DNA from: an uncultured Eubacteriales bacterium
Lineage (GTDB): Bacteria; Bacillota; Clostridia; Oscillospirales; CAG-272
Reading direction: 5' to 3'
DNA: 64,000 nucleotides
Assembly: GCA_934394585.1 (NCBI GenBank)
Contig: CAKRQU010000001.1
Coordinates: forward strand, 62,001 to 126,000
The position numbers and the translations under genes are program-made. Under the pieces are notes generated by a model, which saw only the letters and a list, made by a program, of their open reading frames with translations, was not told where the DNA came from and ran no database searches. Of this stretch, positions 1 to 8,726 are shown in pieces; position 1 is the first letter of the stretch; every line of letters starts with the position of its first letter.

Positions 1-2
1 AT

Positions 3-791
3 GATGCCATACTCGTATGCCACAGCGGCGCTATAGTGAAATCTCCTTCCACAAACGAGCTTTTCGTTTCGATAGCCGAAAGACTTTACGGAAACTATAT
101 TTCCACAAAGGGCAAGGTATACTACGGATACATCAATACAAAAGAAGAGCCTCGCTTCGCACAGGCTGAAAGCGGCGAAAAATACGGCACTATAAAGCAC
201 ATAGGCGAACGCAAGGATCTCCAGTGGGATACTCTTATTACCGCAAAAGCTCTGGAAGACACATTCAAATACGGTCTTTGCCAGTATGTTCCCGGCTTTA
301 GTGTAAACCGCACCAGAACAGACAGCTTCAGCTTCGTTTCTTACGGTACATCCACCGATATGAAAAATGCCAGAACGGCAAATACGATAGTTGTTTCCTT
401 CACGCTTGACAAGGCAGAGGGCAGAAAGCTTGTTGAATACAAGTACTCAGACGGCAGATATCTGCGCAGTCAGGACGGTGCTCCTCACAAGGATGCCGTA
501 ACAGGCGAACAGCTTTCTTTCAAAAACATAATCACCATCAGCACAAAGGTTACAAATTACGACGGCACTAAAGAAGATCCCAATCTCGCCGATATCGTGG
601 TTGTAGGCAGCGGCAGCGGCACTTATGCCAGCGAAGGCAAGCTTATCGAGATAAGATGGAGCAAGGCTTCCGAAACAGCTCCTCTCAAGCTGATGTACAC
701 AGACGGCACAGAGCTCAAGCTCAACCCCGGCAACACATGCATTTCTTATGTAAATGCTTCCGACAGCTCTTCCGTTACTATAGTTGACTGA
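3..791 (+). CDS. DUF3048 (YerB-family) lipoprotein, C-terminal part; runs off left edge
   Basis: The reading frame is open to the left edge, so the N-terminus (signal peptide, lipobox and most of the first DUF3048 domain) lies outside the window. The visible 260-odd residues end with the conserved DUF3048 C-terminal pattern: a GRYLRSQDG..H.D..TGEQ stretch, an N-I-I motif, a VVGSGSGTY motif, GKLIEIRWSK, and a closing DGTELKLNPGNTCI. YerB-like proteins are extracytoplasmic lipoproteins of unknown biochemical role. A GTG at 36 could be mistaken for a start, but conserved sequence continues upstream of it. A strong terminator follows 15 bases after the stop, so this is the last gene of its transcript. 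Confidence 0.8.
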   Translation, partial: DAILVCHSGAIVKSPSTNELFVSIAERLYGNYISTKGKVYYGYINTKEEPRFAQAESGEKYGTIKHIGERKDLQWDTLITAKALEDTFKYGLCQYVPGFSVNRTRTDSFSFVSYGTSTDMKNARTANTIVVSFTLDKAEGRKLVEYKYSDGRYLRSQDGAPHKDAVTGEQLSFKNIITISTKVTNYDGTKEDPNLADIVVVGSGSGTYASEGKLIEIRWSKASETAPLKLMYTDGTELKLNPGNTCISYVNASDSSSVTIVD

Positions 792-806
792 GAAAAAGAA
801 TAAAGA

Positions 807-834
807 AACGGCGGCTTTTGCCGCCGTTTTTTTT
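807..834 (+). terminator. Intrinsic terminator after the DUF3048 gene
   Basis: A 9-bp GC-rich stem (AACGGCGGC / GCCGCCGTT) with a 4-base loop is followed by eight T residues. Confidence 0.9.
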
Positions 835-837
835 GTT

Positions 838-1600
838 TTGGGTACGCTTTTGGTAAAAGCGGGGGAAAATGTTTATTTGTCCCCGATGGGGAAACAATTG
901 CGCTTTTGAGTGACCAAAATAAAAGTTTCTTTGCGCAAAGAAATGGCGTACTTTTGCGTGACCAAAAGTACCAAAAGTCAAAAAGAGGAAGGAAACTCCT
1001 GTCTCGGCGACGCCGACACACACGCTGCGCGTATGTGTCAATTCCTCTTTTAAACTCTTTCTTTGTCGCCTCGCGGCGACTCGTGCGAACATACTGCCCC
1101 GACAGTCCAACCATAGACTAAACCGGAAGTGCAGTTCAAATCCACGCTTAACACGGACTTTTGTCTGTGCAGATTTTGGCTTTAGCCGCCCCAACTTGAT
1201 GTCCATCAAGTCATGCTCGCAATGGGTGGAGTTTTGACTATAGTGGGAAACGTATCAAAAGCCATGGCGGAAGCCACCCACCCCGTCGAATCTGCTCGCT
1301 TTTTGCGGCATACTTTGTTCGCACGCGCGGTATGGCTGATGATGTGATAAGAGATAGACATGAGATTTTTTGATTTGCTATATATAGCACATACTTGCCG
1401 CGCATTACTTCCCGCGGCTGACTCGACGGGGTGCGAGGTAGTTTGCAAAGGAGGGCGAGGAGCCTTCCTTTGATGACTTTTGCCGCGCTTTTCGTCAGTG
1501 AAAAGCGCGACCGTTTTCCCATAGGGAACAGAGTAACTTTTTTCTTTACGCAAAGAAAAACGAGCACGGGCGGCACGCGCCGCCCGCTTTTCTCATTTTT
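838..1600 (+). repeat. Dispersed palindromic element, copy A (core 973-1481)
   Basis: First of six related non-coding elements. The 509-bp core begins AAAAGTCAAAAAGAGGAA and ends with TGACTTTT, the inverted copy of its first eight bases. Outside the core are hairpin modules: GTACTTTT...AAAAGTAC at about 953-973, CGCGCTTTT...AAAAGCGCG at about 1485-1513 and a CGGGCGGC...GCCGCCCG stem at about 1568-1590. Inside the core, CACCCCGTCGAATC (about 1280) and GACTCGACGGGGTG (about 1420) form a long-range 13/14-bp stem. It sits between the converging 3' ends of the DUF3048 and DUF4363 genes. Short open frames inside are not conserved in length between copies and are not called genes. The last GC-rich hairpin may also terminate the DUF4363 transcript. 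Confidence 0.85.
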
Positions 1601-1623
1601 CTTTTAAAGAAAATCTACTTTTC

Positions 1624-2010
1624 TCAAAAAAGACTCTGCAAATTGAAATTTTCCATCTGCCGTATGCGGCGCAGGGCGTCTATCGCCTTCATGCGCGACG
1701 TGATGAAAGTATCTTTTGTCCCTGTTATATAGCTTGTATAAAGCTCGTTTATCGCGTCGTCGGCGCGGTTTATATCTTCATAACTTATGGTATACGATAT
1801 TTTCACTATATTTTTATCCCACAGCTTCCACAGCTTTTCCACATCGTCGCCTATATCCGAAAAATCATCGCGGATGCCGTCCGGCGTTTCGGGGAAATCA
1901 TATGCTATATCGAGCATTTTATCTATCATGCGGTTCAGCGCTGTCATATTCAGCACTACACATCCCGTGAGAATACATACTATTATCAGCGCACATATAA
2001 AGGTTTTCAT
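1624..2010 (-). CDS. DUF4363 family small secreted or anchored protein
   Basis: 128 residues. The N-terminus MKTFICALIIVCILTGC is a hydrophobic signal or anchor segment, with a Cys after TG that could be a lipobox. The rest is helical and charged. The pattern and its position directly downstream of a DUF421 gene match the DUF4363 family common in Clostridia; the function is unknown. Its start overlaps the stop of the DUF421 gene by four bases (ATGA), which implies translational coupling and a shared job. The transcript ends in the GC-rich hairpin of repeat copy A. Confidence 0.75.
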   Translation of the reverse strand: MKTFICALIIVCILTGCVVLNMTALNRMIDKMLDIAYDFPETPDGIRDDFSDIGDDVEKLWKLWDKNIVKISYTISYEDINRADDAINELYTSYITGTKDTFITSRMKAIDALRRIRQMENFNLQSLF

Positions 2011-2687
2011 TTTTTTCCCGCCTTTCTGACGATGACCGTATTGTCGCTGTCATCTACGGTGAAAAGAAAAATATCCTTTATATCGTCGATTCTGCGCTTT
2101 TTCATCTCGTCGCGCAGCCAAGCCTCGCTTTTTCCCGCCGCCCTCAATTCATAATCGGAAATATGCCCGTCTACCACGAGTGAATGTTCCATGCCGGCAC
2201 CGTCGCCGGAAAGTTGCAGATCCTTTTGCTTTACGGGAGAATTTTTATCGTTCGGCAAAACGGATACCTGCCCGTTCTGCTCCAGTATGGCATAATCCAC
2301 TTCCGAAAGAGAAGCAAAGCCTTTCAGGCGCAGTTCACACATCAATTCTTCCGCGCTCATGCGCATGCGGAGCATTTCATGCTGATCTATCACGCCTTTT
2401 TTGATGATAATGCTCGGGGTACTATCCAGTATTTTTTTTATCATATTGCTTTTTGTCGAGAGATAAGACAATATCACTTCTACGGAAATGAGCAGAAGTA
2501 TGGGTATCACGGCATAGACGAGCGGGATATCGGCATCGGTGAGCGGCTGGGATGCAAGTTCGGAAAGTAGCAGAGCCGTTATCAGCTCGGAAAGCTGCAT
2601 TTGTCCTATCTGTCTTTTCCCCATGAAGCGCAAAACGCCTATCAGCAATATATATATTATAAATGTACGCAGAAATAAAGAAGCCAT
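2007..2687 (-). CDS. DUF421 (YetF-family) membrane protein
   Basis: 226 residues. Three hydrophobic segments occupy about residues 1-75 (FIIYILLIGVLRFMGKRQIG; LITALLLSELASQPLTDADI; VIPILLLISVEVILSYLS), followed by a cytoplasmic domain with the family sequence STPSIIIKKGVIDQHEM...RMSAEELMCELR. This is the classic DUF421/YetF layout. YetF-like proteins have been linked to the membrane and spore envelope, but their biochemical role is unknown. A GGAGG precedes the start. It forms a two-gene leftward operon with DUF4363. Confidence 0.85.
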   Translation of the reverse strand: MASLFLRTFIIYILLIGVLRFMGKRQIGQMQLSELITALLLSELASQPLTDADIPLVYAVIPILLLISVEVILSYLSTKSNMIKKILDSTPSIIIKKGVIDQHEMLRMRMSAEELMCELRLKGFASLSEVDYAILEQNGQVSVLPNDKNSPVKQKDLQLSGDGAGMEHSLVVDGHISDYELRAAGKSEAWLRDEMKKRRIDDIKDIFLFTVDDSDNTVIVRKAGKK

Positions 2688-2828
2688 TTTTCCTCCGCGG
2701 TTTTTTTATTTTATTTTGCGCGCATGGCTGTATTTTATGTAAATTTATGCTGAAATTGCGCAAAGGTATTGAGTTTCGGGGAAAAATATGATAGTATATT
2801 TACATATAAAAACATATCGGAGGATATC

Positions 2829-3410
2829 ATGAAAAAAATAATATCATTTGCTCTCGTGCTTGCCGTGCTGGCACTTTGTTTCTGCTCATGCGGGAAAAAG
2901 ACTTATACGGCGAAAATCGAAATAGAAAATTACGGCACAATCACGCTGGAGCTGTATCGCAATATAGCGCCCATCACAGTGGATAATTTCGTAAAGCTCG
3001 CAAAAAGCGGATTTTACAACGGACTTACATTCCATCGCATAATAAACGGTTTTATGATGCAGGGCGGCGACCCTCTCGGCAACGGGACAGGCGGCAATAC
3101 CGATGAATACGGAAATAAAATCACAATAAAAGGCGAATTTAAATCAAACGGCGTGGATAATACCATTTCTCACAGACGCGGCGTAATATCCATGGCGAGA
3201 AGCAGTAATTCTTATAACAGCGCAAGCTCGCAGTTCTTTATAATGCAGCAGGATGCCACTTATCTGGACGGCGAATATGCCGCTTTCGGTCAGGTGACGA
3301 GCGGCATGGAAATAGTGGATAAAATCTGCTCGGATGCAGTGCCTGTGGACGGCAACGGTACCATTCCCGCCGAAAATCAGCCGAAAATCATTTCGATAAC
3401 AATAGAATGA
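2829..3410 (+). CDS. Secreted cyclophilin-type peptidyl-prolyl isomerase lipoprotein
   Basis: 193 residues from the ATG at 2829, chosen because GGAGG lies 6 bases upstream; an open frame exists from 2769 but has no ribosome site. The N-terminus MKKIISFALVLAVLALCFCSC is a lipoprotein signal with Cys21 the likely lipidated residue. The rest is a compact cyclophilin domain: the FHRIINGFMMQGGDP motif carries the catalytic Arg, followed by GVISMARSSNSYNSASSQFFI and YAAFGQVTSGMEIVDKI. It probably assists folding of exported proteins on the outer face of the membrane. The following serine hydrolase starts 9 bases after its stop, so the two are probably co-transcribed. Confidence 0.9.
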   Translation: MKKIISFALVLAVLALCFCSCGKKTYTAKIEIENYGTITLELYRNIAPITVDNFVKLAKSGFYNGLTFHRIINGFMMQGGDPLGNGTGGNTDEYGNKITIKGEFKSNGVDNTISHRRGVISMARSSNSYNSASSQFFIMQQDATYLDGEYAAFGQVTSGMEIVDKICSDAVPVDGNGTIPAENQPKIISITIE

Positions 3411-3419
3411 GGCATATAA

Positions 3420-4574
3420 ATGGCTTTTGAAACACTGACAAAAAATATCGAATATCTGACAGGCTGGCGCGTAGTCGGAAACAGTTGCTCCGTTTACAAG
3501 GACGGAAAACAGCTTTATACCCATGCTTCCGGTTACAGCGACAAAGAAAACGGTATAAAAAATACGGGAAAAGAAACGCTTTATCTTTATTCCGTATCAA
3601 AAGTGATAACGTGCGCGCTCGCGATGACTCTTTATGAGCGCGGGCTGTTAAAGCTTGATGCGCCCATATCGGATGTGCTTCCCGAATGGAAAAATCCGAT
3701 GGTGCGCATTAACGAAAACGGGGAAGAGAAGCTCGTCCCTGCGGAGCGCCCCGTGACGGTGCGTCATCTTTTCACGATGAGTGCCGGGCTTACTTATGAC
3801 AGGGAAACGCCGCAGATACTTGCCGCGCGCGAACGCACGGGCGGCAGATTGCCCACGAGAGAAATTTCGCGTGCGCTTTCGGAAACGCCGCTGATTTTTC
3901 AGCCTGGTACGGCTTGGCGCTACAGTCTTTGCCACGATCTGCTTGCCGCGTATTGCGAGGAGCTTGTGGGCGAGAGATTTGGAGAATATGCAAAAAGAAT
4001 GTTTTTCGACCCGCTGGGACTGAAAAAAACTTCTTACGGACCGAAAGCGGGCATAAACGACGATATCGCGCCGCTTTATAAATACGATTATGATACGGAT
4101 ACGGCTTCTCTGAACGGAACGCAGAAAAATACTTATATTCTCGGCAGTGAATACGACTGCGGCGGTGCAGGTGTGGTTTCCACGCGCGACGAGGCGGCAA
4201 AGCTGATGGATGTATTTGCCTGCGGCGGCATATCGACGGACGGCGTGCGGCTGATCGGCGAAAATACGCTGAAAATGATGCGCGAAAATCAGATAGCCGA
4301 CATACGCAAATCATGGCTTTGGGAGCAATACAATCATTATAACTACGGGCTGGGGGTTTATACGCTGGAAAACGGCGCGGCTCTCGGCGTGCCGAATGCT
4401 CCCGAAAAAATATTCGGCTGGTGCGGCGCGGCAGGCTCTCATGTTATCATAGATATGGAAAACAGGCTGAGCCTTGTTTACACGGAGCATATGTTCAACA
4501 GTCAGGAAGCGGAATTTCTCCGCCTGATGCGCGAAGGGCTTTACGCCGACGAAAACAAAGGATTGCTTTTCTGA
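3420..4574 (+). CDS. Serine hydrolase of the class C beta-lactamase / PBP family
   Basis: 384 residues. The SxxK motif is S58-V-S-K61 in LYLYSVSKVITCALA, giving the nucleophile and general base of the Beta-lactamase (PF00144) fold. The second motif, normally Y-x-N, appears as Y168-S-L, so the Asn is missing. No signal peptide is visible, so it is probably cytoplasmic, more like an esterase or D-aminopeptidase relative than a secreted beta-lactamase. The substrate cannot be told. GAGG precedes the ATG by 8 bases. It closes a two-gene operon with the cyclophilin and is followed by a terminator. Confidence 0.85.
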   Translation: MAFETLTKNIEYLTGWRVVGNSCSVYKDGKQLYTHASGYSDKENGIKNTGKETLYLYSVSKVITCALAMTLYERGLLKLDAPISDVLPEWKNPMVRINENGEEKLVPAERPVTVRHLFTMSAGLTYDRETPQILAARERTGGRLPTREISRALSETPLIFQPGTAWRYSLCHDLLAAYCEELVGERFGEYAKRMFFDPLGLKKTSYGPKAGINDDIAPLYKYDYDTDTASLNGTQKNTYILGSEYDCGGAGVVSTRDEAAKLMDVFACGGISTDGVRLIGENTLKMMRENQIADIRKSWLWEQYNHYNYGLGVYTLENGAALGVPNAPEKIFGWCGAAGSHVIIDMENRLSLVYTEHMFNSQEAEFLRLMREGLYADENKGLLF

Positions 4575-4583
4575 AAAAATACA

Positions 4584-4620
4584 GCTGTCGGTTTTTGAAA
4601 AACCGGCGGCTTCTTTTTTC
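4584..4620 (+). terminator. Intrinsic terminator after the serine hydrolase gene
   Basis: GCTG-CGGTTTTT pairs with AAAAACCG-CGGC around a short loop, followed by the T-rich TTCTTTTTTC. Confidence 0.75.
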
Positions 4621-5430
4621 TTTGCGCAAAGAAAAAGAAGCGGGCGACTGCGGTCGCCCGTGGAAGAGTTACTCTTTGTCCAAAGAGAACGAAGGTCGCG
4701 CTTTTCACTGACGAAAAGCGCGGGAAATTACTTTTCCTCACGCAGGAAACGGGGGGCGTACTTTTGCGTGACCAAAAGTACCAAAAGTCAAAAAGAGGAA
4801 AGAATTCCTCTTTTAAACACCTTCTGTCGCCTCGCGGCGACCAGTGCGAACATACTGCCCCGACAGTCCAGCCATATATTAAACCGGAAGTATGTTTCAG
4901 ACCCCCGCTTAACACGGACTTTAGTCTGTTCAGACTTTAGCTTTAGCCGCTCCGACTCGATGTCCATCAAGCCATGCTCGATTTGGTGGAGTTTTGGCTA
5001 AGATTGGGGTGTAGCTTCGGCTTCGGCGTGGCACCACCCACCCCGTCGAATCTGCTCGCTTTTTGCGGCATACTATGTTTGCACGCGCGGTATGGCTGAT
5101 GATATGATGAGAGATAGACTAAAACTTTTTTGATTTGCTATATATAGCACATACTTGCCGCGCATTGCTTCTCGCGGCTAACTCGACGGGGTGCGGGGTA
5201 GTTTGCAAAGGAGGGCGAGGAGCCTTCCTTTGATGACTTTTGCCGCGCTTTTGGTCACTCAAAAGCGCGACCATCGTTTCCATCGTGAGGGAAAGTATCT
5301 TTTTCCCACGCTTTTTGTCAGTAAAAAGCGTGATCATGCCTCGAGCGACCGCAGTCGCCCCCCTCTTGGCAAAGAGTAACTTCTTTTTGGTACTTTTTTG
5401 CAAAAAGTACACCCCTGCCCGTCCCCGCAG
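4621..5430 (+). repeat. Dispersed palindromic element, copy B (core 4783-5241, internal deletion)
   Basis: Same orientation as copy A. The core is 459 bp because it lacks a module of about 48 bp present in copies A, C, D and F, the one holding TCGGCGACGCCGA and GACACACACGC...GCGTATGTGTC. Everything else is collinear with copy A, with scattered substitutions. Flanking hairpins on the left are GCGCTTTTCACTGACGAAAAGCGC and GTACTTTTGCGTGACCAAAAGTAC; on the right are a CGCGCTTTTGGTCACTCAAAAGCGCG type and a CGACCGCAGTCG stem. It lies between the converging serine hydrolase and antiporter genes. Confidence 0.85.
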
Positions 5431-5455
5431 GGACAAAATAAAAACCGCAATTGAA

Positions 5456-5496
5456 AATAAAGAAGTCCCCGTACTCATGTACGGGGACTTCTTTAT
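5456..5496 (-). terminator. Terminator of the antiporter gene (likely bidirectional)
   Basis: A perfect 15-bp stem (AAGAAGTCCCCGTAC / GTACGGGGACTTCTT) with a TCAT loop; on the minus strand it continues into TTATTTT. Confidence 0.9.
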
Positions 5497-5503
5497 TCTT
5501 ACA

Positions 5504-6868
5504 CTATTCTTTTTTGCCGGTGCTCACTACAGGGAGCTCCTCTGTTTCATCGGATGCGGGCAGGCTTTCCTTTGTGTCGGCGGTTTCTGCCGCATTTTCG
5601 GATTTTTCAGCCGCCGCGCCGATACTGCGCTTTTCTTCGCCGCGGAGAGTGCATGTTTTAAAAATGGCAAGCTTTGCGCAACCGGGACCGATAAGCTCAT
5701 AAAGCACGGAGGACGAAAGAACTATCGTCATCAGCAGACTGCCGATATCGTCGGGCAGGATTCTTTTTCCGAGATAAGCCAGACCGATAGCCACGCCCGC
5801 CTGCGGTATGAGCGCAAGACCGAGATAATTACGTATGTGCTTTTCTTCTTTTGTGGCAAGACAGCCGAGATATGCGCCTGCGTATTTGCCGACGATTCTG
5901 ATGATAAAATATACTATGCCGACTATGCCGAATGTTCCGAGCGCACCTATATCGAGGTTTGTTCCCGAAATAACAAAGAATATGGACATTATCGGCGGAG
6001 TAAATCTGTTTATCTGCTTGTAAAGCTCTTTGTCCAGAGTGACATTCATATATACTGCGCCGAATACCATGCAGGAGAGAAGCGGAGATATATCGAAAAT
6101 GGAGCAGAGTCCGGAAAGCCCGAGAAGCATTGCCACGGCGAGGATAAGACGATTGTCATCGCTTCTGTGCGAAAGCAGCTTTGCGAGGATGAAACCGAAA
6201 ATCGCGCCGAGGACTATCGCGCCTATATTATAAACGAGCGGAAGAATAACGCCTGCGGCGGAAACCGTGCCCACCGTCATGGCATTGATTACAGCTGCTG
6301 CCGCGCTGAATACGAGCAGACATACGACATCGTCGAGCGCGACCACCTGCAATAGTATACTGACAAATTTGCCGCGTGCATGATACTGGTTTATCGTCAT
6401 CATCGTGCTGGCGGGCGCGGTAGCCGTAGCTATGGCGCCGAGCAGGAGCGAGAGGCTGAGATCGAGTTTGCACCCGAAATACATGGCGAGGAAAACGAAA
6501 AGTCCCGCGAGAAGTGCTTCCAGCACTGTTATCAGTATTACGCCCACGCCTGTTTCACGCAGGGTATCTTTTTTGAAAAATCTGCCCACGCCGAAAGCGA
6601 TAAAAGCGAGCGCTATATCGCTGAAAAAGTTCATGCCGTTTATTATCCGCATGGGAATGAGATTCAAAAGATACGGACCGATGATTATTCCGGCTATTAT
6701 GTATCCGCTGACATTCGGCAGGCGGAGCAATTTTGTTATGCGGGTCATGAGAAAGCCCGCGAGCAGAATTATCGAGAGAGAAAGAAGGATGGCTGTGCCA
6801 TCCGGAAGTTTTTCGAGAATGCAATCAAACATGGTTTTCGGAACGGACCTTTCTATAATCAAAAACAT
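5504..6868 (-). CDS. Monovalent cation:proton antiporter (CPA2 / KefB-GerN type)
   Basis: 454 residues with about 12 hydrophobic helices and the family signatures LRLPNVSGYIIAGIIIGPYL, LAFIAFGVGRFF, LLGAIATATAPASTM and the ion-site motif VVALDDVVCLL. It exchanges Na+ or K+ for protons across the cytoplasmic membrane; the ion is not deducible. A hydrophilic tail of about 45 residues follows the last helix. The start is uncertain: ATG at 6832 (MFDCILEKL) fits the family better than ATG at 6868, and neither has a strong ribosome site. It is divergent from a LysR gene that may control it. Confidence 0.88.
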   Translation of the reverse strand: MFLIIERSVPKTMFDCILEKLPDGTAILLSLSIILLAGFLMTRITKLLRLPNVSGYIIAGIIIGPYLLNLIPMRIINGMNFFSDIALAFIAFGVGRFFKKDTLRETGVGVILITVLEALLAGLFVFLAMYFGCKLDLSLSLLLGAIATATAPASTMMTINQYHARGKFVSILLQVVALDDVVCLLVFSAAAAVINAMTVGTVSAAGVILPLVYNIGAIVLGAIFGFILAKLLSHRSDDNRLILAVAMLLGLSGLCSIFDISPLLSCMVFGAVYMNVTLDKELYKQINRFTPPIMSIFFVISGTNLDIGALGTFGIVGIVYFIIRIVGKYAGAYLGCLATKEEKHIRNYLGLALIPQAGVAIGLAYLGKRILPDDIGSLLMTIVLSSSVLYELIGPGCAKLAIFKTCTLRGEEKRSIGAAAEKSENAAETADTKESLPASDETEELPVVSTGKKE

Positions 6869-6916
6869 ACCGACAAAGCGGTATGAATCTAAATTTTTTA
6901 TTATGTGTCATTACAC

Positions 6917-6945
6917 TTGACTTTATGATGATATTATGATACAAT
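6917..6945 (+). promoter_or_regulatory. Sigma-A promoter of the LysR gene
   Basis: TTGACT (6917-6922) and TACAAT (6940-6945) are separated by exactly 17 bases. Confidence 0.8.
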
Positions 6946-7013
6946 ACTTTTTACATAAATGCAAATTATTTATTTTTGACTGTCTATAAATATTTGTTAT
7001 GAAAGGGAAAAAT

Positions 7014-7913
7014 ATGCTGGATATCAAACTCGAAACACTCCTCATGGTAAATGAAAAAAAGAGCTTTACAAAAGCGGCGGAGGAGCTTTCGCTCACTCAG
7101 CCGGCGGTCAGCCATCATATAGCCATGCTGGAGGACGATCTGAAAATAAAGATTTTTCACAGGAGCAGAGGCGAGATAAAACTTACGCCAGAGGGCGAAA
7201 TCGCCGTGAAATATGCCAAGCGCATAAAGGCTCTCTATGCCAAAATGCAGCAGGAAATAGCCGACGAGGAAAAGCACAAAACCAAAATAAAGGTGGGCAT
7301 AACACATACGTCGGAAAGCAATATAATAGCGGAGGTTCTGGCAAAATACAGCAATCAGACTAACGGCATCAGCATAACGATTATTACTGATTCAATAAAT
7401 AATCTTTATGATATGCTGCTCAATTACGAGCTGGATGTGGCTATAGTGGAGGGAAATATAAACGATCCGAATATAAATGCCCGCCTGCTCGATACGGACT
7501 ATCTGGTATGCGTAATGTCCAATAATAATCCGCTGGCAAAAAAGACCAGCGTGACGCTCGCCGACATAAAGAAAGAAAAAATGATACTGCGCCTGCCCAA
7601 TTCCGGTACGCGAAATCTTTTTGTTTCGCATCTCGAAAGCATCGGCATGGGCATAGAGGATTTCAATATAGTGCTCGAGGTGGACAATATAGCCACGATA
7701 AAGGATCTCGTCCGCAAGGATCTCGGCGTTTCCATCCTCGCGCACAGCGCCTGCATGGACGAGCTGAAAAAAGGAAAAATAACTGCGCTTCCCATAGAAA
7801 ATCTCAGCATGGTACGCGGAATAAATCTGCTTTATCATAAAGATTTCGGGCATGATGACGTCATCCGCGCCATAACGGAGCTTTATAATGATACTGCGAG
7901 AATATACAGATAA
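7014..7913 (+). CDS. LysR-family transcriptional regulator
   Basis: 300 residues from ATG 7014, chosen because AAAGGG lies six bases upstream; the ATG at 6999 has no site. Residues 1-60 form the winged helix-turn-helix: KLETLLMVNEKKSFTKAAEE, then LSLTQPAVSHHIAMLEDDL. The rest is the effector-binding domain. It is divergent from the cation antiporter gene, and the 130-base gap between them holds its promoter, so the antiporter is its most likely target. The inducer is unknown. Confidence 0.9.
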   Translation: MLDIKLETLLMVNEKKSFTKAAEELSLTQPAVSHHIAMLEDDLKIKIFHRSRGEIKLTPEGEIAVKYAKRIKALYAKMQQEIADEEKHKTKIKVGITHTSESNIIAEVLAKYSNQTNGISITIITDSINNLYDMLLNYELDVAIVEGNINDPNINARLLDTDYLVCVMSNNNPLAKKTSVTLADIKKEKMILRLPNSGTRNLFVSHLESIGMGIEDFNIVLEVDNIATIKDLVRKDLGVSILAHSACMDELKKGKITALPIENLSMVRGINLLYHKDFGHDDVIRAITELYNDTARIYR

Positions 7914-7926
7914 AATCGCGCGGGAC

Positions 7927-7955
7927 TTGATTTATTGCGGAGTTTGTGATAGAAT
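7927..7955 (+). promoter_or_regulatory. Sigma-A promoter of the mtnN operon
   Basis: TTGATT (7927-7932) and TAGAAT (7950-7955) with a 17-base spacer, 68 bases before the mtnN start. Confidence 0.75.
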
Positions 7956-8022
7956 ACATTGTTGTAAAGAAAGCGTGATTTCCGGCGCGGCAAAACGCGC
8001 ATGATTAATCGGAGGAAAACGA

Positions 8023-8724
8023 ATGACGGGCATAATAGGCGCTATGAAAGTAGAAACAACCGAGCTTATTTCGGCTATGACGGAAACGAAAAGCGAAAAA
8101 ATCGCGGGCATGGAATTTGTGCGCGGCAAGCTGGACGGAAACGATACCGTGGTCGCCACGTGCGGTCCCGGAAAAGTTTTTGCCGCAGTCTGCGCCGAGG
8201 CGATGATACTGCGGTATTCTCCCGATATAATAATAAACAGCGGCGTGGCGGGTGCGCTTTCCGAAAAACTGCATATAGGCGATGTCGCTATAGCGGACAA
8301 AGTATGCCAATATGATATGGATACATCCGGCTGCGGCGACCCCGTGGGCATGGTATCGGTGGTGAATATGGTATATTTCCCGTGCGATGCCGGCGCTGTG
8401 GCTGCGGCGGAAAAAGCCGTGCGCGAAATGGGCGTGAATTATGATGTGGGCACTATAGCCACAGGCGACCGTTTCATTGCAAATACCGAAGAAAAGAGAA
8501 AAATAAATGCGCTTTTTCCCTCGGTTTCATGCGAAATGGAGGGCGGCGCCATAGGGCATACCTGCTATATAAACGGCATACCTTTTTTTGTACTGCGCGT
8601 GATGTCGGATGAAGCCGATGGCGGCGCCACGGTAAATTATGCCGAATTTGTGACGGACGCCGCGGCAAAATCCGTCGGCATAATACGCGCCATAATAAAC
8701 GAACTGAAGAAAAATGAGGCATGA
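8023..8724 (+). CDS. mtnN: 5'-methylthioadenosine/S-adenosylhomocysteine nucleosidase
   Basis: 233 residues. It hydrolyses the glycosidic bond of methylthioadenosine and S-adenosylhomocysteine, releasing adenine for methionine salvage and the activated-methyl cycle. The N-terminal MTGIIGAMKVETTEL, the GVAGAL motif, SCEMEGGAIGH and the C-terminal VMSDEADGGA (catalytic Asp) match MTA/SAH nucleosidases, and the length is typical. GGAGG lies 8 bases upstream of the ATG. It leads a run of four tightly packed rightward genes (mtnN, pepT, trkA, trkH). Confidence 0.92.
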   Translation: MTGIIGAMKVETTELISAMTETKSEKIAGMEFVRGKLDGNDTVVATCGPGKVFAAVCAEAMILRYSPDIIINSGVAGALSEKLHIGDVAIADKVCQYDMDTSGCGDPVGMVSVVNMVYFPCDAGAVAAAEKAVREMGVNYDVGTIATGDRFIANTEEKRKINALFPSVSCEMEGGAIGHTCYINGIPFFVLRVMSDEADGGATVNYAEFVTDAAAKSVGIIRAIINELKKNEA

Positions 8725-8726
8725 AT

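Noticed and set aside
906..1209. Open frames inside repeat copy A (and the similar ones in copies B-F, for example those reading MRGSLQRRARSLPLMTF or KVIKGRLLALLCKLPRTPSS)
   Set aside because: They are translations of the repeat core and its hairpins. Lengths, starts and stops differ between copies, there are no ribosome sites, and palindromic DNA naturally leaves open frames on both strands.
5240..6355. Long plus-strand frame opposite the antiporter gene
   Set aside because: It is the antisense of a clear membrane transporter gene, joined to repeat DNA at its start, and reads as low-complexity Arg/Cys/Tyr-rich sequence.
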